Source of the DNA: Branchiostoma floridae
Taxonomy: Eukaryota > Chordata > Leptocardii > Amphioxiformes > Branchiostomatidae
Length of the DNA stretch: 64,000 nucleotides
Direction of reading: 5' to 3'
NCBI RefSeq assembly: GCF_000003815.2
Contig: NC_049988.1
Coordinates: 20,581,180 to 20,645,179 of the forward strand
Part shown: piece by piece, positions 34,214 through 46,016 of the stretch
How positions within the stretch are numbered: the first letter of the stretch is position 1
Layout: each line of letters starts with the position of its first letter
The notes under the pieces: model-generated
Told to the model about the DNA's origin: nothing
Database searches by the model: none
Seen by the model: the letters and a program-made list of their open reading frames with translations, nothing else
Translations under genes and position numbers: made by a program

Positions 34214-35744
34214 GTTGATGATGATTACTAAAAGGTCATAGGTTCGAATGATCTACACTGATCATCCACATAGTGTAGCTGACCTAGATAAACCGACAGT
34301 GAGGTCAAGGGACTAGGCAGGTAGGAGTGGCACAGTCATTTCTCGAGATGCAAAGATGTTTTTGTGCACTATAGCAAGTCATAACAGGACGTGAATAGAA
34401 AAAATATATCTTAACTTCCATGGTAACGTTAGGTAGGGCTGGTTGCTTGCCTGCGTTTATAGCCTGCATTTCAACTAACCTTATACAGGCTGCCTTTGTT
34501 AATGGGTTTTCAAAAAGACACAAGTCATAAACATTTTACTGTGAACCTCTACAAAATACAAACAGTGGTCAAAAAGGATGACTCTTTGTTTGCATCAATA
34601 AATATTTATTGTTTAAAACGATACATGCAATATGAAAACATATCAACTGGCATTGTCTACATGATTTTACGGAACGTCATCTGGCTTCTTCAACGACAGG
34701 TAACTGCAAACAGCAAACAGATCGTGTCACTGTCCTTGTCTCTTTGTACTCCGGAAGAGCCTGACCTGTGGAGGCTGCTAAATATCTATATGGATTTACA
34801 TAACAACATCTATTTTCTTCAGCGACAGGTAACAACAAACAAATAAAGAAGGGCCTGGCCAATGGAGGCTGCTAAAAGTGCACCTTAACATGTCGGGCTT
34901 ACATACTAGTACCAAGTGATCAACACAACAGGAAAATTCACAGGAGTTAAAATAGAACAGATGTACAATGATTATTTAAGTTAATAAAAGGTAAAACTAT
35001 ACATTGTCTCGTTACACTTTAAGACAAGGAGCAAAGGGTTAGTCATATAATTTCCCTTGTGAATAAGAAAAGAAGGGATTTTGTAAAAGATCAAACTGCT
35101 ACTCCCGAGGACAAACTTTACAACAAAGTCCAACCAATTGTAGGGGTCTTTAGTCTATAACAAAAGCCGAGATGTAGCCAAATGTTGGGTTTGTTATTTG
35201 TGGGTCCATGTCCTCTACATTAAAACAGATCAGCGTCAGAAGTGGTGACATTTTGTGCTTCCGTATAAACATGATAAATGAATGAGCGTGACTTTGCAAT
35301 TGGCCTGCTAAGCAAAAGTTAACAATAGCAAAATAAACACATATAACGTTAATCACTTCTCACAAATAACGTACCAAATGCACAAGTACCGTTCAATTTC
35401 GTATGCAATGATTGTAAAATCTTTATAAATGGTAAATGACATCTTAGCCAGGGCTGCCATACTCCCCACTTACAACGAAGAGTCACCGTTCAAGAGGGCA
35501 ATGAGGGGGACCCAGTAAACCAGGATGGTACCTGGTTGATGATGGTTGGTAATCACTGCTGTTAAACACAGACATTACTCCAATCCATTATAGATAGACG
35601 TTCCCAATCTAAAGGAAGGAAGAAAAAAACATTTCTGTTCTGTACAATTTACCCAAAGTATAAAATCGAATACAACAGCTATAACATTATAGGTGCATCC
35701 CAATACTCGAGACCAACACATGGCGTTGTTAATCAGCCTTGCCC
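34214..35744. other. Intergenic region between KLHL copies 1 and 2
   Basis: 34214-34290 is the 5' flank of KLHL copy 1 and is similar to the flank of copy 3. At 34675-34850 a short segment ('cttcaacgacaggtaact' type) occurs twice. I see no gene in 34860-35744. Confidence 0.4.
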
Positions 35745-35753
35745 TGTATTTCC

Positions 35754-35929
35754 TAACCTGGAATCCAGTCTACTGCTGGCAAATTAACTCCCACTGGGCT
35801 AAGTCTAACCCCGTGAAAATTCTACCGGGTGTGGCCGGTTACCTAAGCGGCTGGGAGCTTCCCTGGCCCCGTACAAAGCCTGCACTAAGTACGGTAGGCC
35901 CAGCCAGCAGTAGACTGGATTCCAGGTTA
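35754..35929. mobile_element. MITE family B, 176 bp, perfect 26-bp TIRs and 9-bp target duplication
   Basis: The ends are exact inverted repeats of 26 bp starting 'taacctggaatccagtctac'. The flanks are a perfect 'tgtatttcc' at 35745-35753 and 35930-35938. The interior is itself partly self-complementary ('accgggtgtggccggt', 'gtacaaag...ctaagtac'). The short open frames crossing it have no coding meaning. It lies just downstream of the KLHL copy 2 stop. Confidence 0.92.
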
Positions 35930-35982
35930 TGTATTTCCTGATCCTGCATAGTAACGCTGAAAAGCTTCGGAAGTAATGTGTT

Positions 35983-38900
35983 CTATTCCCCATTAAGATA
36001 TGGCAGGTATATACGTGCCACAGAGCAATAAGAATTACGTGCTACATAAGTACTACTAGGCAGGGTAGCCTTCAGATCTGTCCAGGCATCAGCAGACCTG
36101 TCATACACATATACACGGTGGCCATAATCATCATCCTCATCATCCTCATCCTCATCATTCTCGTCATTATTACATGCGAACCATATATGCAGCTGATTTT
36201 CCATTACAAAAAGACGGGGGCTGATATGAACATCGAAGTCTCCTGGGTTCGCCCAGCCTTGCAGTTTCTGCCAGCAGTCTGACTCTGTGTCGTACACCAT
36301 AGTCTGGGTGAAGTAACGATCTGTGCAGAAAATCTCTGTTCCCATGGCAACGGCTGTGCAGACTTCATCAATGATCATTGGTGGGGTCCGCTTGCACCAA
36401 TGGTCCTGGCTTTGGTCGTAGCAGTGTACCTCAGTGCCGGTGAGGAAATAGAGAACTGCAGGATAATGCTGCACAATAGTTGTAGGCAGTATTCTTATGT
36501 TGCAGCTGTGAACACTCCCGCCACTGGTCCGTGTGCCGATTGTACTGCCACATCCACACCGACTCACTGTCTTCAACTACATCGGCAGCAAGGTAGTATA
36601 AAATCCCATCAACTTCGATGAGATACTCATTCCACCATGTAAAACTGTTTTCCGGTCTTTGCCATTTAGATACTGAGGACATACCAGAATGTTGCCACAC
36701 ATTCCCAGCATGGTTGTACTTATAAATGGTCAATGGTTCGTTACTCTTTCGGTCACGAGTCAGGATGTAGATGCTATCTCTGATGACTGTCATGTTTTTG
36801 ACGTGAGGGACGTCTTCAGGCCTGTAGCTACTGCTGATGTACTTCCCTTCGCGAGGGTTCATGAAGAGGAGCTCTTTGGAACTGAAGAGGATAAAAAACA
36901 TAGTAATTAAAAAGTAAATGAAACAGGACCAGAAACTCATACATTTTCCTAATGAATGAAGCCTTTATAACTTATCTTGTAGAAAAATGATATTCAGTAT
37001 GGATTTGGAAAACGGTGGAGAGCATATTTACATGTCTGTGACTGTGAAAATGTGTATCGTAAGACCTGAAAATGCAGAGTAACCTTGTACAAGGATTGCT
37101 GAACTAGTAGTAATTCAAATGAAGTATATACTGACTAAGCATTGGACAGCAGAACCATTTCTGTAGTCATCCCAAGCCTCGGCTTCAAGTTGGAGTTTTC
37201 TTTCTGTACCACATTCCTGATGACCTCAGAACTCCCAGGATGCTCCTTTACCAGGGGGTGCTCCAAGATGGCTACAGTGTCGTCTGGGGTCATCAGGTTG
37301 AAGCGGATGTGAGGGAGGATGGTGGGTAGGTGGTGCTGTCTGTAGGGTACAGGATATGGGTGGATTTATCAGGTCATCATTTCACATCGATGTAGAAAGT
37401 TCTTACATGTTGAGTCAGTTAATGCCATCAATAGAATCAAGTTTCTGTTACCATACAATGTGTCCGAACAATTACTAACTGCACATGAAATACACCTACT
37501 AGTATATGTTATAAACTTAATGACACCCACCTGTCCTCCCTGCTGTGCTGCACCCATCTCACCACAGCCTCCCACACTGTTGTCTCCTCTTTAACATCCA
37601 GCTCATCGTGGCTGATGATCTCAGTCACCTTTTTAACACTCAGGCTGCAGAACTCCTCATTTAAGGAAAACTGTGGATGCATTAAGTACATGTACCAACT
37701 ACAAAGTACTACAGGTCCAGGAAAGTCATCAGTGTGTTCTGATGTAAAATTAAAACAATATGTGTATATGATTATATACCATCATTTGTGAGCAACATGA
37801 ACTGCTCACAAGATGTAGCGTAAATAATCTTGTTCTGACATATACAATTGTACATGTACATGTGTATATGGCTAGTCTGAAATGCAACAAGTGTCCTGTA
37901 CGTACATAGCCTGTGTGAAACTGCCCATTGGCGTATACACCGGCCATCTTTGTGAGTACATGACATAGAAGCAGTTGTCTACATTTCAATGAATGATCTG
38001 CACCAAAAAAAGGTTATATAAGGTGTGCCTTATTAATTGATTTTGAACTTGCCCCGAATGTGCCCCTTATTCAACACTATTTCGTTGGGTCTATTTTCCC
38101 AAAATATTGCACACTGTAGTCAGCAAACTTGATTCCCTATCATCGTAAAATTCTGTAGGTCTTTGATCTCCATTCCATTAAGTAAAAAATAAACAACACA
38201 ATATGGAATTGCTATTTGGGACAATTGCCTCACCTAATGTGAAGACTAACCTCAGTAAAGTGTCTGGCAATCCCCTGCAGACAGGCTTTTCGGACATTGT
38301 CCACAGAAAAGACATCAGCAAACTTGTACAGGTCCACACAGGTGGAGCGCTCCACGTTCATGGCCATGTAGCTGCTGCAGGTGTCTCTCACATAGTCCAG
38401 TTGGAGGAGGTCGGCTGCCTGGTACAGGGGCTGCACTTTGTCCAGGGACACATGGAGGGTTCCCGAGTAGATGTAGCTCAGGATCTCCCCAAATATGCCT
38501 GCATCCAAACCCTGCAAAACAATGTAACAGAATAAATATCAAACGTTTATCACATAAGGTACATGTAAGTAATCAACAGAGATAGATTATCTCCAAGCAG
38601 ATCATTCGATGGCATAAGGCAGTATCAAAATGATAGCCATAGTATGTACAGTCCTATACTCCTTTGCCAACTTTTGATATTTAAGTTAAAGCTACCGTAT
38701 GATTTGCTTGGAGACTAGGTATAGTATGAAGGGGAATGTATCTCATGTGTCTTAAATTTTCATGATAATTTATCCCATTCTGCTAATAGTGCTATCTTAT
38801 CTACATATTCTCTACTACCTCTTGCATACATAGTACTTACTAGTCTGTTTCCGACATTTTGAAACAATTCTTGTTAAAACTTTAAAATACAGACTCCTAA

Positions 38901-39379
38901 TGGCAACATGAGGCCCGCTAAGTTGACCTTTCACCCCTAAACACCAACAGCATAATAATAAATAAATTGCTGCATTAGTAAGTGGGGAGGGGGGCATAGA
39001 TTAGAAGGGATACGTCAGTGGAATTTACATTTCTGGTGTGATTGTACAATAGATTTCCCTCCTTTTACATGTTCTCTATAACACGCATCATATTTAGAAG
39101 TTCCCTGTTTTACCCTATTGTAACCACACGTCACGGCAACCCTACCTGTAAAACAACCGTCTTCTGACGACTTTCCGCCATGTCACTTGTAAACATGGCC
39201 CTGAAGTAGGGGCTGGCCGCGGACAGAACAAGCCGATGGCAGGGAAACCGCCGGCCCTCGACTTCAAGGACGACATCCTGAAATGCCCCATCCTTCTGTA
39301 AGTCGCCCACTGTTCCAAGAAACCTGTGCAGATAACTCTCGTCTTGGGAGGAACGAGGACGAACTGCCCTGACGTGGGG
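35983..39379 (-). pseudogene. KLHL-type gene, copy 2: pseudogene split by a transposon
   Basis: Exon remnants on the minus strand: BTB exon 39379-39146, 38511-38251, 37670-37531, 37339 to about 37138, and Kelch exon 36881-35983. BTB and BACK exons are open and very close to copies 1 and 3. Three lesions are visible. First, the start codon and six more codons are cut off by the insertion at 39389. Second, exon 4 has lost the donor seen in copies 1 and 3 (GT replaced by TT) and runs into TAG at 37137-37135. Third, the Kelch exon has a 5-nt deletion at about 36452-36458, where the counterpart of '[10 protein letters not shown]' is shortened, shifting the frame. Beyond the shift the frame is open to 35983 and carries an Asp/Glu-rich stretch ('ENDEDEDDEDDD') from a GAT/GAG microsatellite. 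Confidence 0.85.
38583..38722. mobile_element. MITE family A copy (diverged)
   Basis: 'tctccaagcagatcattcga' at the left and 'gatttgcttggagac' at the right face each other as in the copies at 20830 and 46810. It lies in the first intron of KLHL copy 2. I could not find a convincing target duplication. Confidence 0.65.
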
Positions 39380-39388
39380 TTCTTCGTC
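39380..39388. repeat. Left target-site duplication, ttcttcgtc
   Basis: The same nine bases occur at 45717-45725. On the coding strand they read GACGAAGAA (Asp-Glu-Glu), codons 5-7 of the interrupted KLHL exon. Confidence 0.9.
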
Positions 39389-39899
39389 AGATTTTGCACA
39401 TGGGGGCGACCCTCACGGCCGGCCATATTATATGTAAGACTATCACCGTATTCCAGCCAACTTTTAAAACGTCGTGAGGATCTCTTGATGAGTTATATGG
39501 AGTTAAACTCTTCTTCCAGACGAGTTTGAAGACCTCGTGAAGATCACTTCGTGAAAACGGAATTTCTGGCGTCAAAACTTGAACACATTTCAGGGTTTGA
39601 GGATCTGTTTCCGAGCCCGAATACAGGAAGTACCATCACGGGTCTATATGGGGTTTTCGCGAGGCCCATATTTTCATTTCCGGTCATGCATTTGACTTCG
39701 CAGTTTGAGTTGACGGAACAGCGTTCAAAAGATGTTACCAGTAATAATACAGACATAATGCTCTACTCTTACAAATTATTTTGGTAGTTTTTTTTTAGAT
39801 ATAACTTGCACATGGCTCTGTATTAACCGGGTATGGCATCAACTGGGAATACCCACACAAAGTTGTGTGGTCATTGTATACAAACAAGATAATACCATG

Positions 39900-42510
39900 T
39901 TGAATATTAGTACTTTGAAGGTAAGACAGGTGTGTTGTCTTTGAGTTATGACCAGGTAAAACCAGATGAGGTACATAACATGAAAGACATGTGTGTTTTC
40001 TTTGAATAGTGACCAGGTAAGACCAGATGAGGTACATTACAGGTAAGACAGGTGTGTTTTCTTTGACAACAGACCAAGTAAGACCAGATGAAGTAGATTA
40101 CAAGTAAGGCAGGTGTGTTGTCTTTGAATAATGACCAGGTATGATCAGGTGAGGTACATTACAGGTAAGAAAGGTGTGTTTTCTTTGACTACAGGCCAGG
40201 TATGACCAGATGAGGTACATTTCAGGTGAGACAGGTGTGTTTTCTTTGACAACAGACCAGGTATGACCAGATGAGGTACATTACAGGTAAGACAGGTGTG
40301 TTTTCTTTGAATAGTGACTAGGTATGACCAGATGAGGTACATTACATGTAAGACAGGTGTGTTTTCTTTGAATAGTGACTAGGTAAGACCAGATGAGGTA
40401 CATAACAGATAAGACAGGTGTGTTTTCTATGATTACAGGCCAGGTATGACCAGATTAGGTACATTACAGGTAAGACATGTGTGCTTTCTTTGACTACAGG
40501 CCAGGTATGACCAGATGAGGTACATTTCAGGTAAGACAGGTGTGTTTTCTTTGACAACAGACCAGGTATGACCAGATGAGGTACATTACATGTAAGACAG
40601 GTGTGTTTTCTTTGAATAGTGACTAGGTAAGACCAGATGAGGTACATAACAGATAAGACAGGTGTGTTTTCTATGACTACAGGCCAGGTATGACCAGATT
40701 AGGTACATTACAGGTAAGACATGTGTGCTTTCTTTGACTACAGGCCAGGTATGACCAGATGAGGTACATTACAGGTAAGGCAGGTGTGTTTTCTTTGAAT
40801 AGTGACTAGGTATGACCAGATGAGTTACATTACAGGTAAGACAGGTGTGTTTTCTTTGAATAGTGACTAGGTATGACCAGATGAGTTACATTACAGGTAA
40901 GACAGGTGTGTTTTCTTTGAATAGTGACTAGGTATGACCAGATGAGGTACATTACAGGTACGACAGGTGTGTTTTCTTTGAATAGTGACTAGGTATGACC
41001 AGATGAGGTACATTACAGGTAAGACAGGTGTGTTTTCTTTGAATAGTGACTAGGTATGACCAGATGAGGTACATTACAGGTAAGACAGGTGTGTTTTCTT
41101 TGACAACAGACCAAGTAAGACCAGATGAAGTAGATTACAGGTGAGACAGGTGTGTTTTCTTTGACAACAGACCAGGTATGACCAGATGAGGTACATTACA
41201 GGTGTGTTTTCTTTGAATAGTGACCAGGTATGACCAGATGAGGTACATTACAGGCAAGACAGGTGTGTTTTCTTTGACAACAGACCAAGTAAGACCAGAT
41301 GAAGTAGATTACAGATAAGGCAGGTGTGTTGTCTTTGAATAATGACCAGGTATGATCAGGTGAGGTACATTACAGGTAAGACAGGGGTATTTTCTTTACC
41401 AATTACTAGGTGATCAGATGANNNNNNNNNNNNNNNNNNNNNNNNNNNNNNNNNNNNNNNNNNNNNNNNNNNNNNNNNNNNNNNNNNNNNNNNNNNNNNN
41501 NNNNNNNNNNNNNNNNNNNNNNNNNNNNNNNNNNNNNNNNNNNNNNNNNNNNNNNNNNNNNNNNNNNNNNNNNNNNNNNNNNNNNNNNNNNNNNNNNNNN
41601 NNNNNNNNNNNNNNNNNNNNNNNNNNNNNNNNNNNNNNNNNNNNNNNNNNNNNNNNNNNNNNNNNNNNNNNNNNNNNNNNNNNNNNNNNNNNNNNNNNNN
41701 NNNNNNNNNNNNNNNNNNNNNNNNNNNNNNNNNNNNNNNNNNNNNNNNNNNNNNNNNNNNNNNNNNNNNNNNNNNNNNNNNNNNNNNNNNNNNNNNNNNN
41801 NNNNNNNNNNNNNNNNNNNNNNNNNNNNNNNNNNNNNNNNNNNNNNNNNNNNNNNNNNNNNNNNNNNNNNNNNNNNNNNNNNNNNNNNNNNNNNNNNNNN
41901 NNNNNNNNNNNNNNNNNNNNNNNNNNNNNNNNNNNNNNNNNNNNNNNNNNNNNNNNNNNNNNNNNNNNNNNNNNNNNNNNNNNNNNNNNNNNNNNNNNNN
42001 NNNNNNNNNNNNNNNNNNNNNNNNNNNNNNNNNNNNNNNNNNNNNNNNNNNNNNNNNNNNNNNNNNNNNNNNNNNNNNNNNNNNNNNNNNNNNNNNNNNN
42101 NNNNNNNNNNNNNNNNNNNNNNNNNNNNNNNNNNNNNNNNNNNNNNNNNNNNNNNNNNNNNNNNNNNNNNNNNNNNNNNNNNNNNNNNNNNNNNNNNNNN
42201 NNNNNNNNNNNNNNNNNNNNNNNNNNNNNNNNNNNGAACAGACCAAGTAGACCAGATGAAGTAGATTACAGATAAGGCAGGTGTGTTGTCTTTGAATAAT
42301 GACCAGGTATGATCAGGTGAGGTACATTACAGGTAAGACAGGTGTATTTTCTTTACAAATTACTAGGTGATCAGATGAGGTACATTAGAGGTACTACATG
42401 TGTGCTTTCTTTGACTACAGGCCAGGTAAAACCATATGAGGCACATCAGGGGCAAGTCAGGTATATTTTCTTTGCCTACAGAAGAGGTATTACCAAATGA
42501 GGTACAGTAC
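39900..42510 (+). repeat. Forward array of a roughly 61-bp minisatellite
   Basis: The unit is 'gtacattacaggtaagacag', then 'gtgtgttttctttgaatag', then 'tgactaggtatgaccagatg'. More than 20 copies are visible before the N gap and more follow it. Variants alternate 'gactacaggcc', 'gacaacagacc' and 'gaatagtgac' in the middle, which suggests higher-order units. Confidence 0.95.
41422..42235. other. Assembly gap (814 N) with overlapping flanks
   Basis: The sequence just after the gap (42236-42380) is nearly the same as the sequence just before it (41278-41421), including the variant unit 'ttactaggtgatcagatga'. The true gap may be zero or an array-length uncertainty. Confidence 0.95.
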
Positions 42511-42529
42511 AATGTACAGGAAAGTACAT

Positions 42530-43280
42530 AACCTGGTGCCTTCTGGTCAATCTTCAAATTAAACATACCTAATCTTACCTGTAATGTACATAACCTGGTG
42601 CCTTCTGGTCAATCTTCAAATAAAACACACCTGTCTTACCTGTAATGTACATAACCTGGTGCCTTATGGTCAATCTTCAAATAAAACACACCTGTCTTAC
42701 CTGTAATGTACATTACCTGGTGCCTTATGGTCAATCTTCAAATAAAACACACCTGTCTTACCTGTAATGTACATTACCTGGTGCCTTATGGTTAATCTTC
42801 AAATAAAACACACCTGTCTTATCTGTAATGTACCTTACCTGGTGCCTTATGGTCAATTTTCAAATGAAACACACCTGTCTTACCTGTAATGTACCTTACC
42901 TGGTGCCTTATGGTCAATTTTCAAATGAAACACACCTGTCTTACAAGATATGTACATTTTTATAGTCAATTTTAAAAATGAAACACCTGTGTTACCTGAA
43001 AAGTTCCTTACCTTGTGTCTTATGGTCAATCTTAAAATGAAACACACCTGTTTTACTTGTAATGTACCTTACCTGGTGCCTTATGGTTAATCTTCAAAGA
43101 AAACACATTTGTCTTACCTGTAATGTACATTACCTGGTGTCTTGTGGTCAATCTCTGAAGAAAATACACCTGTCTTACCTGTAATGTACATTACCTGTTG
43201 TCTCAGGTCAATCTTTAACGAAAACACACTTGTCTTACCTGTAATGTACCTTACATGATTATGATCAATCTTCAAAGAAA
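42530..43280 (-). repeat. Inverted array of the same roughly 61-bp minisatellite
   Basis: Twelve or so units of 'acacacctgtcttacctgta' plus 'atgtacattacctggtgcc' plus 'ttatggtcaatcttcaaa'. The reverse complement of 'acacacctgtcttacctgtaatgtac' is the first part of the forward unit; the middle part differs between the arms. The orientation switches at about 42,510-42,540. Confidence 0.9.
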
Positions 43281-43339
43281 ACAAACACATTTCCCTTCCC
43301 TTACTTTTGAAGGAAACTATATCTAACATGTAATGTACC

Positions 43340-45650
43340 TCATCTTGTTTACCTGGTCCCTAGTCCGAGTACACGAGTACAGACCTGCTTTACCTTTAAT
43401 TATATGTACGGAACTCTCACATCCCTCCCGGCATCATCAGATAGTTTTACTTTTCACAATCATCGCACCACTTAGTACTTTGGGAGCAATTCTTTTTGGA
43501 ATATCAAACAGACCAATTTATACCAAACCTTTAACTTATGTCATTGGAGAGAGTCAAGCTGCGAGTTTTTCTGTCGGTTTTCTTTCTGGCCATAGGAGAA
43601 CGCGACCTTTAAAACTTTGTAATCTAAGTTATGACTCGTAAAGACTTGTGTTTGACACAAAATGTTTTAATATACATCGTTTTGAAAGAGTACCCTTGAT
43701 GAATCTTGGACAAGTGCCGGAGGAAAGTCTCACTCCCCGGTCAAATCCATTCCTGTATCCTGTATCTGTCATCACAGTGCAGTGAGCGGGAAAGACCGAA
43801 CCTTTACAAAGTGATATAAGTAGGCAGTTTCATATGGTCACATTATTCTGGTATTAAAGGAGTATTACTTTGTGGGTAATACTCTCCGTTGTTTGAAGGA
43901 GAATTTGTTTTATCCGAAGTACATAGACAGGCCGTTGATCACCGGATATTACCAAACCTTTAATCAATCTAAGATTAATGTTACACATCTAACAGTTGGG
44001 TCTATTTCACCCGAAAGACTTTGCCTTTAGCTATATGACAAAAGATCCTTGATTCACACAGACTGGTGAGTTTTCATCTGTATCGTTGGAAGAAATACCC
44101 TTCATATCTCTTGCAGTTTCACGTAGCTCGTTGGAAAGGAGTATTGTGATATTTCAACTTGTATCATTTGAGATCATTTGAAAGATACAGTCTACTGAAA
44201 ACTGTTTAGGGTCCTGATTCAGGGCTGTGTTGCCAAAAAGACCTATCGGGCCTCCACAAATCTCTGCCAGTCATATAGAAATCTTCTGTGTCTGTACCAG
44301 TGTTTTGTGTTCGGGAAATTAATTTAAAACGGATACATTCCGCAGTTGTATTATTTGAAAGTTACTTGGCAGGAAGGATACCTAAGAGTCTCGTGGCATA
44401 TACATGCGCGTTCCAACCACTCACGGCTTCGGCAGATTGAGCGAGGCTACATGACTGTATATGGTGTCAATTTAAAAGGCTTCTCTTGATCAGGAAGTGA
44501 ATTCCCTTCCTGAATCGTGAATAGATTGGTTCCTAAGCCGTAGGATTGTGTGCTGGTCCATCTCTGCTGATTACAGCTCTAATCTTCCTTTACTTATAGA
44601 GTGCACAGTCCATTCTTTTGTCTTCAATCTACCATAGGCAAAAGTGCATGTATTGTTGGTTCAAAGAACACTGTGCATTCGCCTTTAAATCAATACGGCT
44701 ACACCGTATCTTGAACCCGGATAGCCTATAATCAATCTTTAATATATACGTATACAATTTAACATATACGACTTTTTGTACATAAATGTATTAAAAGCCT
44801 ACAAAAACACTCCCTCCACACCAGACTCTTGTGCTTGTCTCAGGTCGTGCCACTTCCAATGTGCAACGTTACTTTTGAAGGGAAAATCCGGGCACTTTGA
44901 TTGAAGTAAGAATTTTCATGGTGTTCCTTCATCACAACTTAAAAGAAAGCACTGTCCCATCGCAGCATTGTATATCCTGTGTGCCTAATTTTTCTTTTTA
45001 AATTTCAGGCGCAACATTGCACACCGTGATTGCGCCTCTCGCCAACAAGAAAAAAAAATTCAAGACACTCTCCGGGCCACGTGGCGCAGTTTTAACACAT
45101 AACGTTGTAGTTTTTTGTAAGCAAGTGGGTAAGTGGTTAAGTAGTGGTCTAAGGGGGAGAAAATAATACCTTCAGAGTGCAAACATGAAAATCAGTTTTG
45201 ACGCGGTTTTCACAAGACTAATTAATTTTCCATCCTTAGTAAGCAAAACGGAAAGTGCGCCAAGGGATCCAAGGGGGTGTCGTATTAATATACAAAACAA
45301 TCTTTGGTCCTAAATGCCCAAGTACGTGCAAATAAGCAAGAGAGTCTGCCCGCCGATCTACAACCAGTGCTCCGAGTAGTAAAAGCCCGAAAGACCCGGC
45401 AACTAAATTAAACTCCCCGGGGCAAGGAGGTTATCGAGCTCTCCCCGGAGCGCTAAGTTAGATTGGCGGGCAGGCGGCACTAGTGAGCCACCGAAGAAAC
45501 AGCCTGCCGCCCCTGGATATGGATATCTGGTACCAGGAAAACTTGTTATCAATATTAAACTTTTATTTTTTTGATAGCCCCTTTGCTGCTTTTTGCTGCT
45601 CAATGCCCTGAAAATGTGACCCGGAAACTGATAGACCTCGTTCAATTCCC
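43340..45650. other. Single-copy interior of the Foldback-like element
   Basis: No transposase motif or long reading frame is visible. A 'ttgaaag' type motif recurs near 43680, 44085, 44160 and 44355 in AT-rich surroundings ('gaaagagtaccc', 'ggaagaaataccc', 'gaaagatacag', 'gaaagttactt'), suggesting old tandem structure. I cannot assign a function. Confidence 0.4.
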
Positions 45651-45716
45651 GAATGCCTCAAAACCCCCATATAGAACCATGTCTGCCCGTGAGGGTCGCC
45701 CCCGTGAACACGATCT

Positions 45717-45737
45717 TTCTTCGTCTGCGGCAGCCAT
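45717..45737 (-). pseudogene. Displaced first seven codons of KLHL copy 2
   Basis: On the minus strand ATG at 45737 reads M-A-A-A-D-E-E and then runs into the element end. The last three codons are the duplicated target. This tip plus the 78 codons at 39379-39146 gives an 85-codon BTB exon in the correct frame. The adjacent promoter-like flank (45738-45815) matches the flank of KLHL copy 3. Confidence 0.88.
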
Positions 45738-45815
45738 GTTGATGATGATGGTATGACCCAGGGGTCAAAGGTTGGGACATACTTCAATTACCCACATAAT
45801 GTAGCATTTTTGTTT
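45738..45815 (-). promoter_or_regulatory. Conserved 5' flank shared by the KLHL copies
   Basis: The sequence from 'gttgatgatgatggtatgac' to 'ccacataatgtagc' closely matches 52246-52316 upstream of copy 3, and less closely 34214-34277 upstream of copy 1 ('ccacatagtgtagc'). It probably holds the core promoter and 5' UTR. There is no TATA box. Confidence 0.5.
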
Positions 45816-46016
45816 CTTTGTTATCGACCACAATTCAACATTGTCCAACTGTTTTCTTAAAGTCCCTTAAGTGGCCATTGTTATATACAGGGTGTTTTAT
45901 TCCTTGTGCAAAGGTAGTAACAGTAGTAGTAATAGCAGTAATAATTATAGTAAAATATTACGAGAGCCACACCCGCCCCACGCACCCAAGCTCAAGGTGG
46001 GGATAGCTTCATAGTA

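Larger units (their letters stand above)
39389..45716. mobile_element. 6.33 kb Foldback-like non-autonomous element inserted in KLHL copy 2 exon 1
   Basis: The ends are inverted repeats. The left end reads 'agattttgcacatgggggcg' and continues 'accctcacgg'. The right end, on the opposite strand, reads 'agatcgtgttcacgggggcg' and continues 'accctcacgg'. A second matched stretch ('tctatatgggg(g)tttt') lies at 39648-39663 and about 45661-45675. A perfect 9-bp duplication flanks the element. Joining the two sides leaves a 255-nt BTB exon, exactly the length in copy 1. Inside are forward and then reverse arrays of a roughly 61-bp repeat (39,900-42,510 and 42,530-43,280) and a 2.3 kb single-copy part without a recognisable transposase. 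Drosophila Foldback elements likewise have repeat-built inverted arms and 9-bp duplications; Mutator-like elements also give 9-11 bp. 814 bases inside are N. Confidence 0.85.

Noticed and set aside
36130-36175. Acidic run in KLHL copy 2 as a new functional domain
   Set aside because: It comes from a GAT/GAG-type microsatellite in a pseudogene.
39142-39426. Minus-strand 94-codon frame starting MAGREGRPHV
   Set aside because: It starts inside the transposon end and reads the BTB exon in the wrong frame. The true start is the displaced one at 45737.
43333-43641. 102-codon frame inside the Foldback-like element as a transposase
   Set aside because: Its start lies in the minisatellite border and there is no catalytic motif or similarity to a known transposase.
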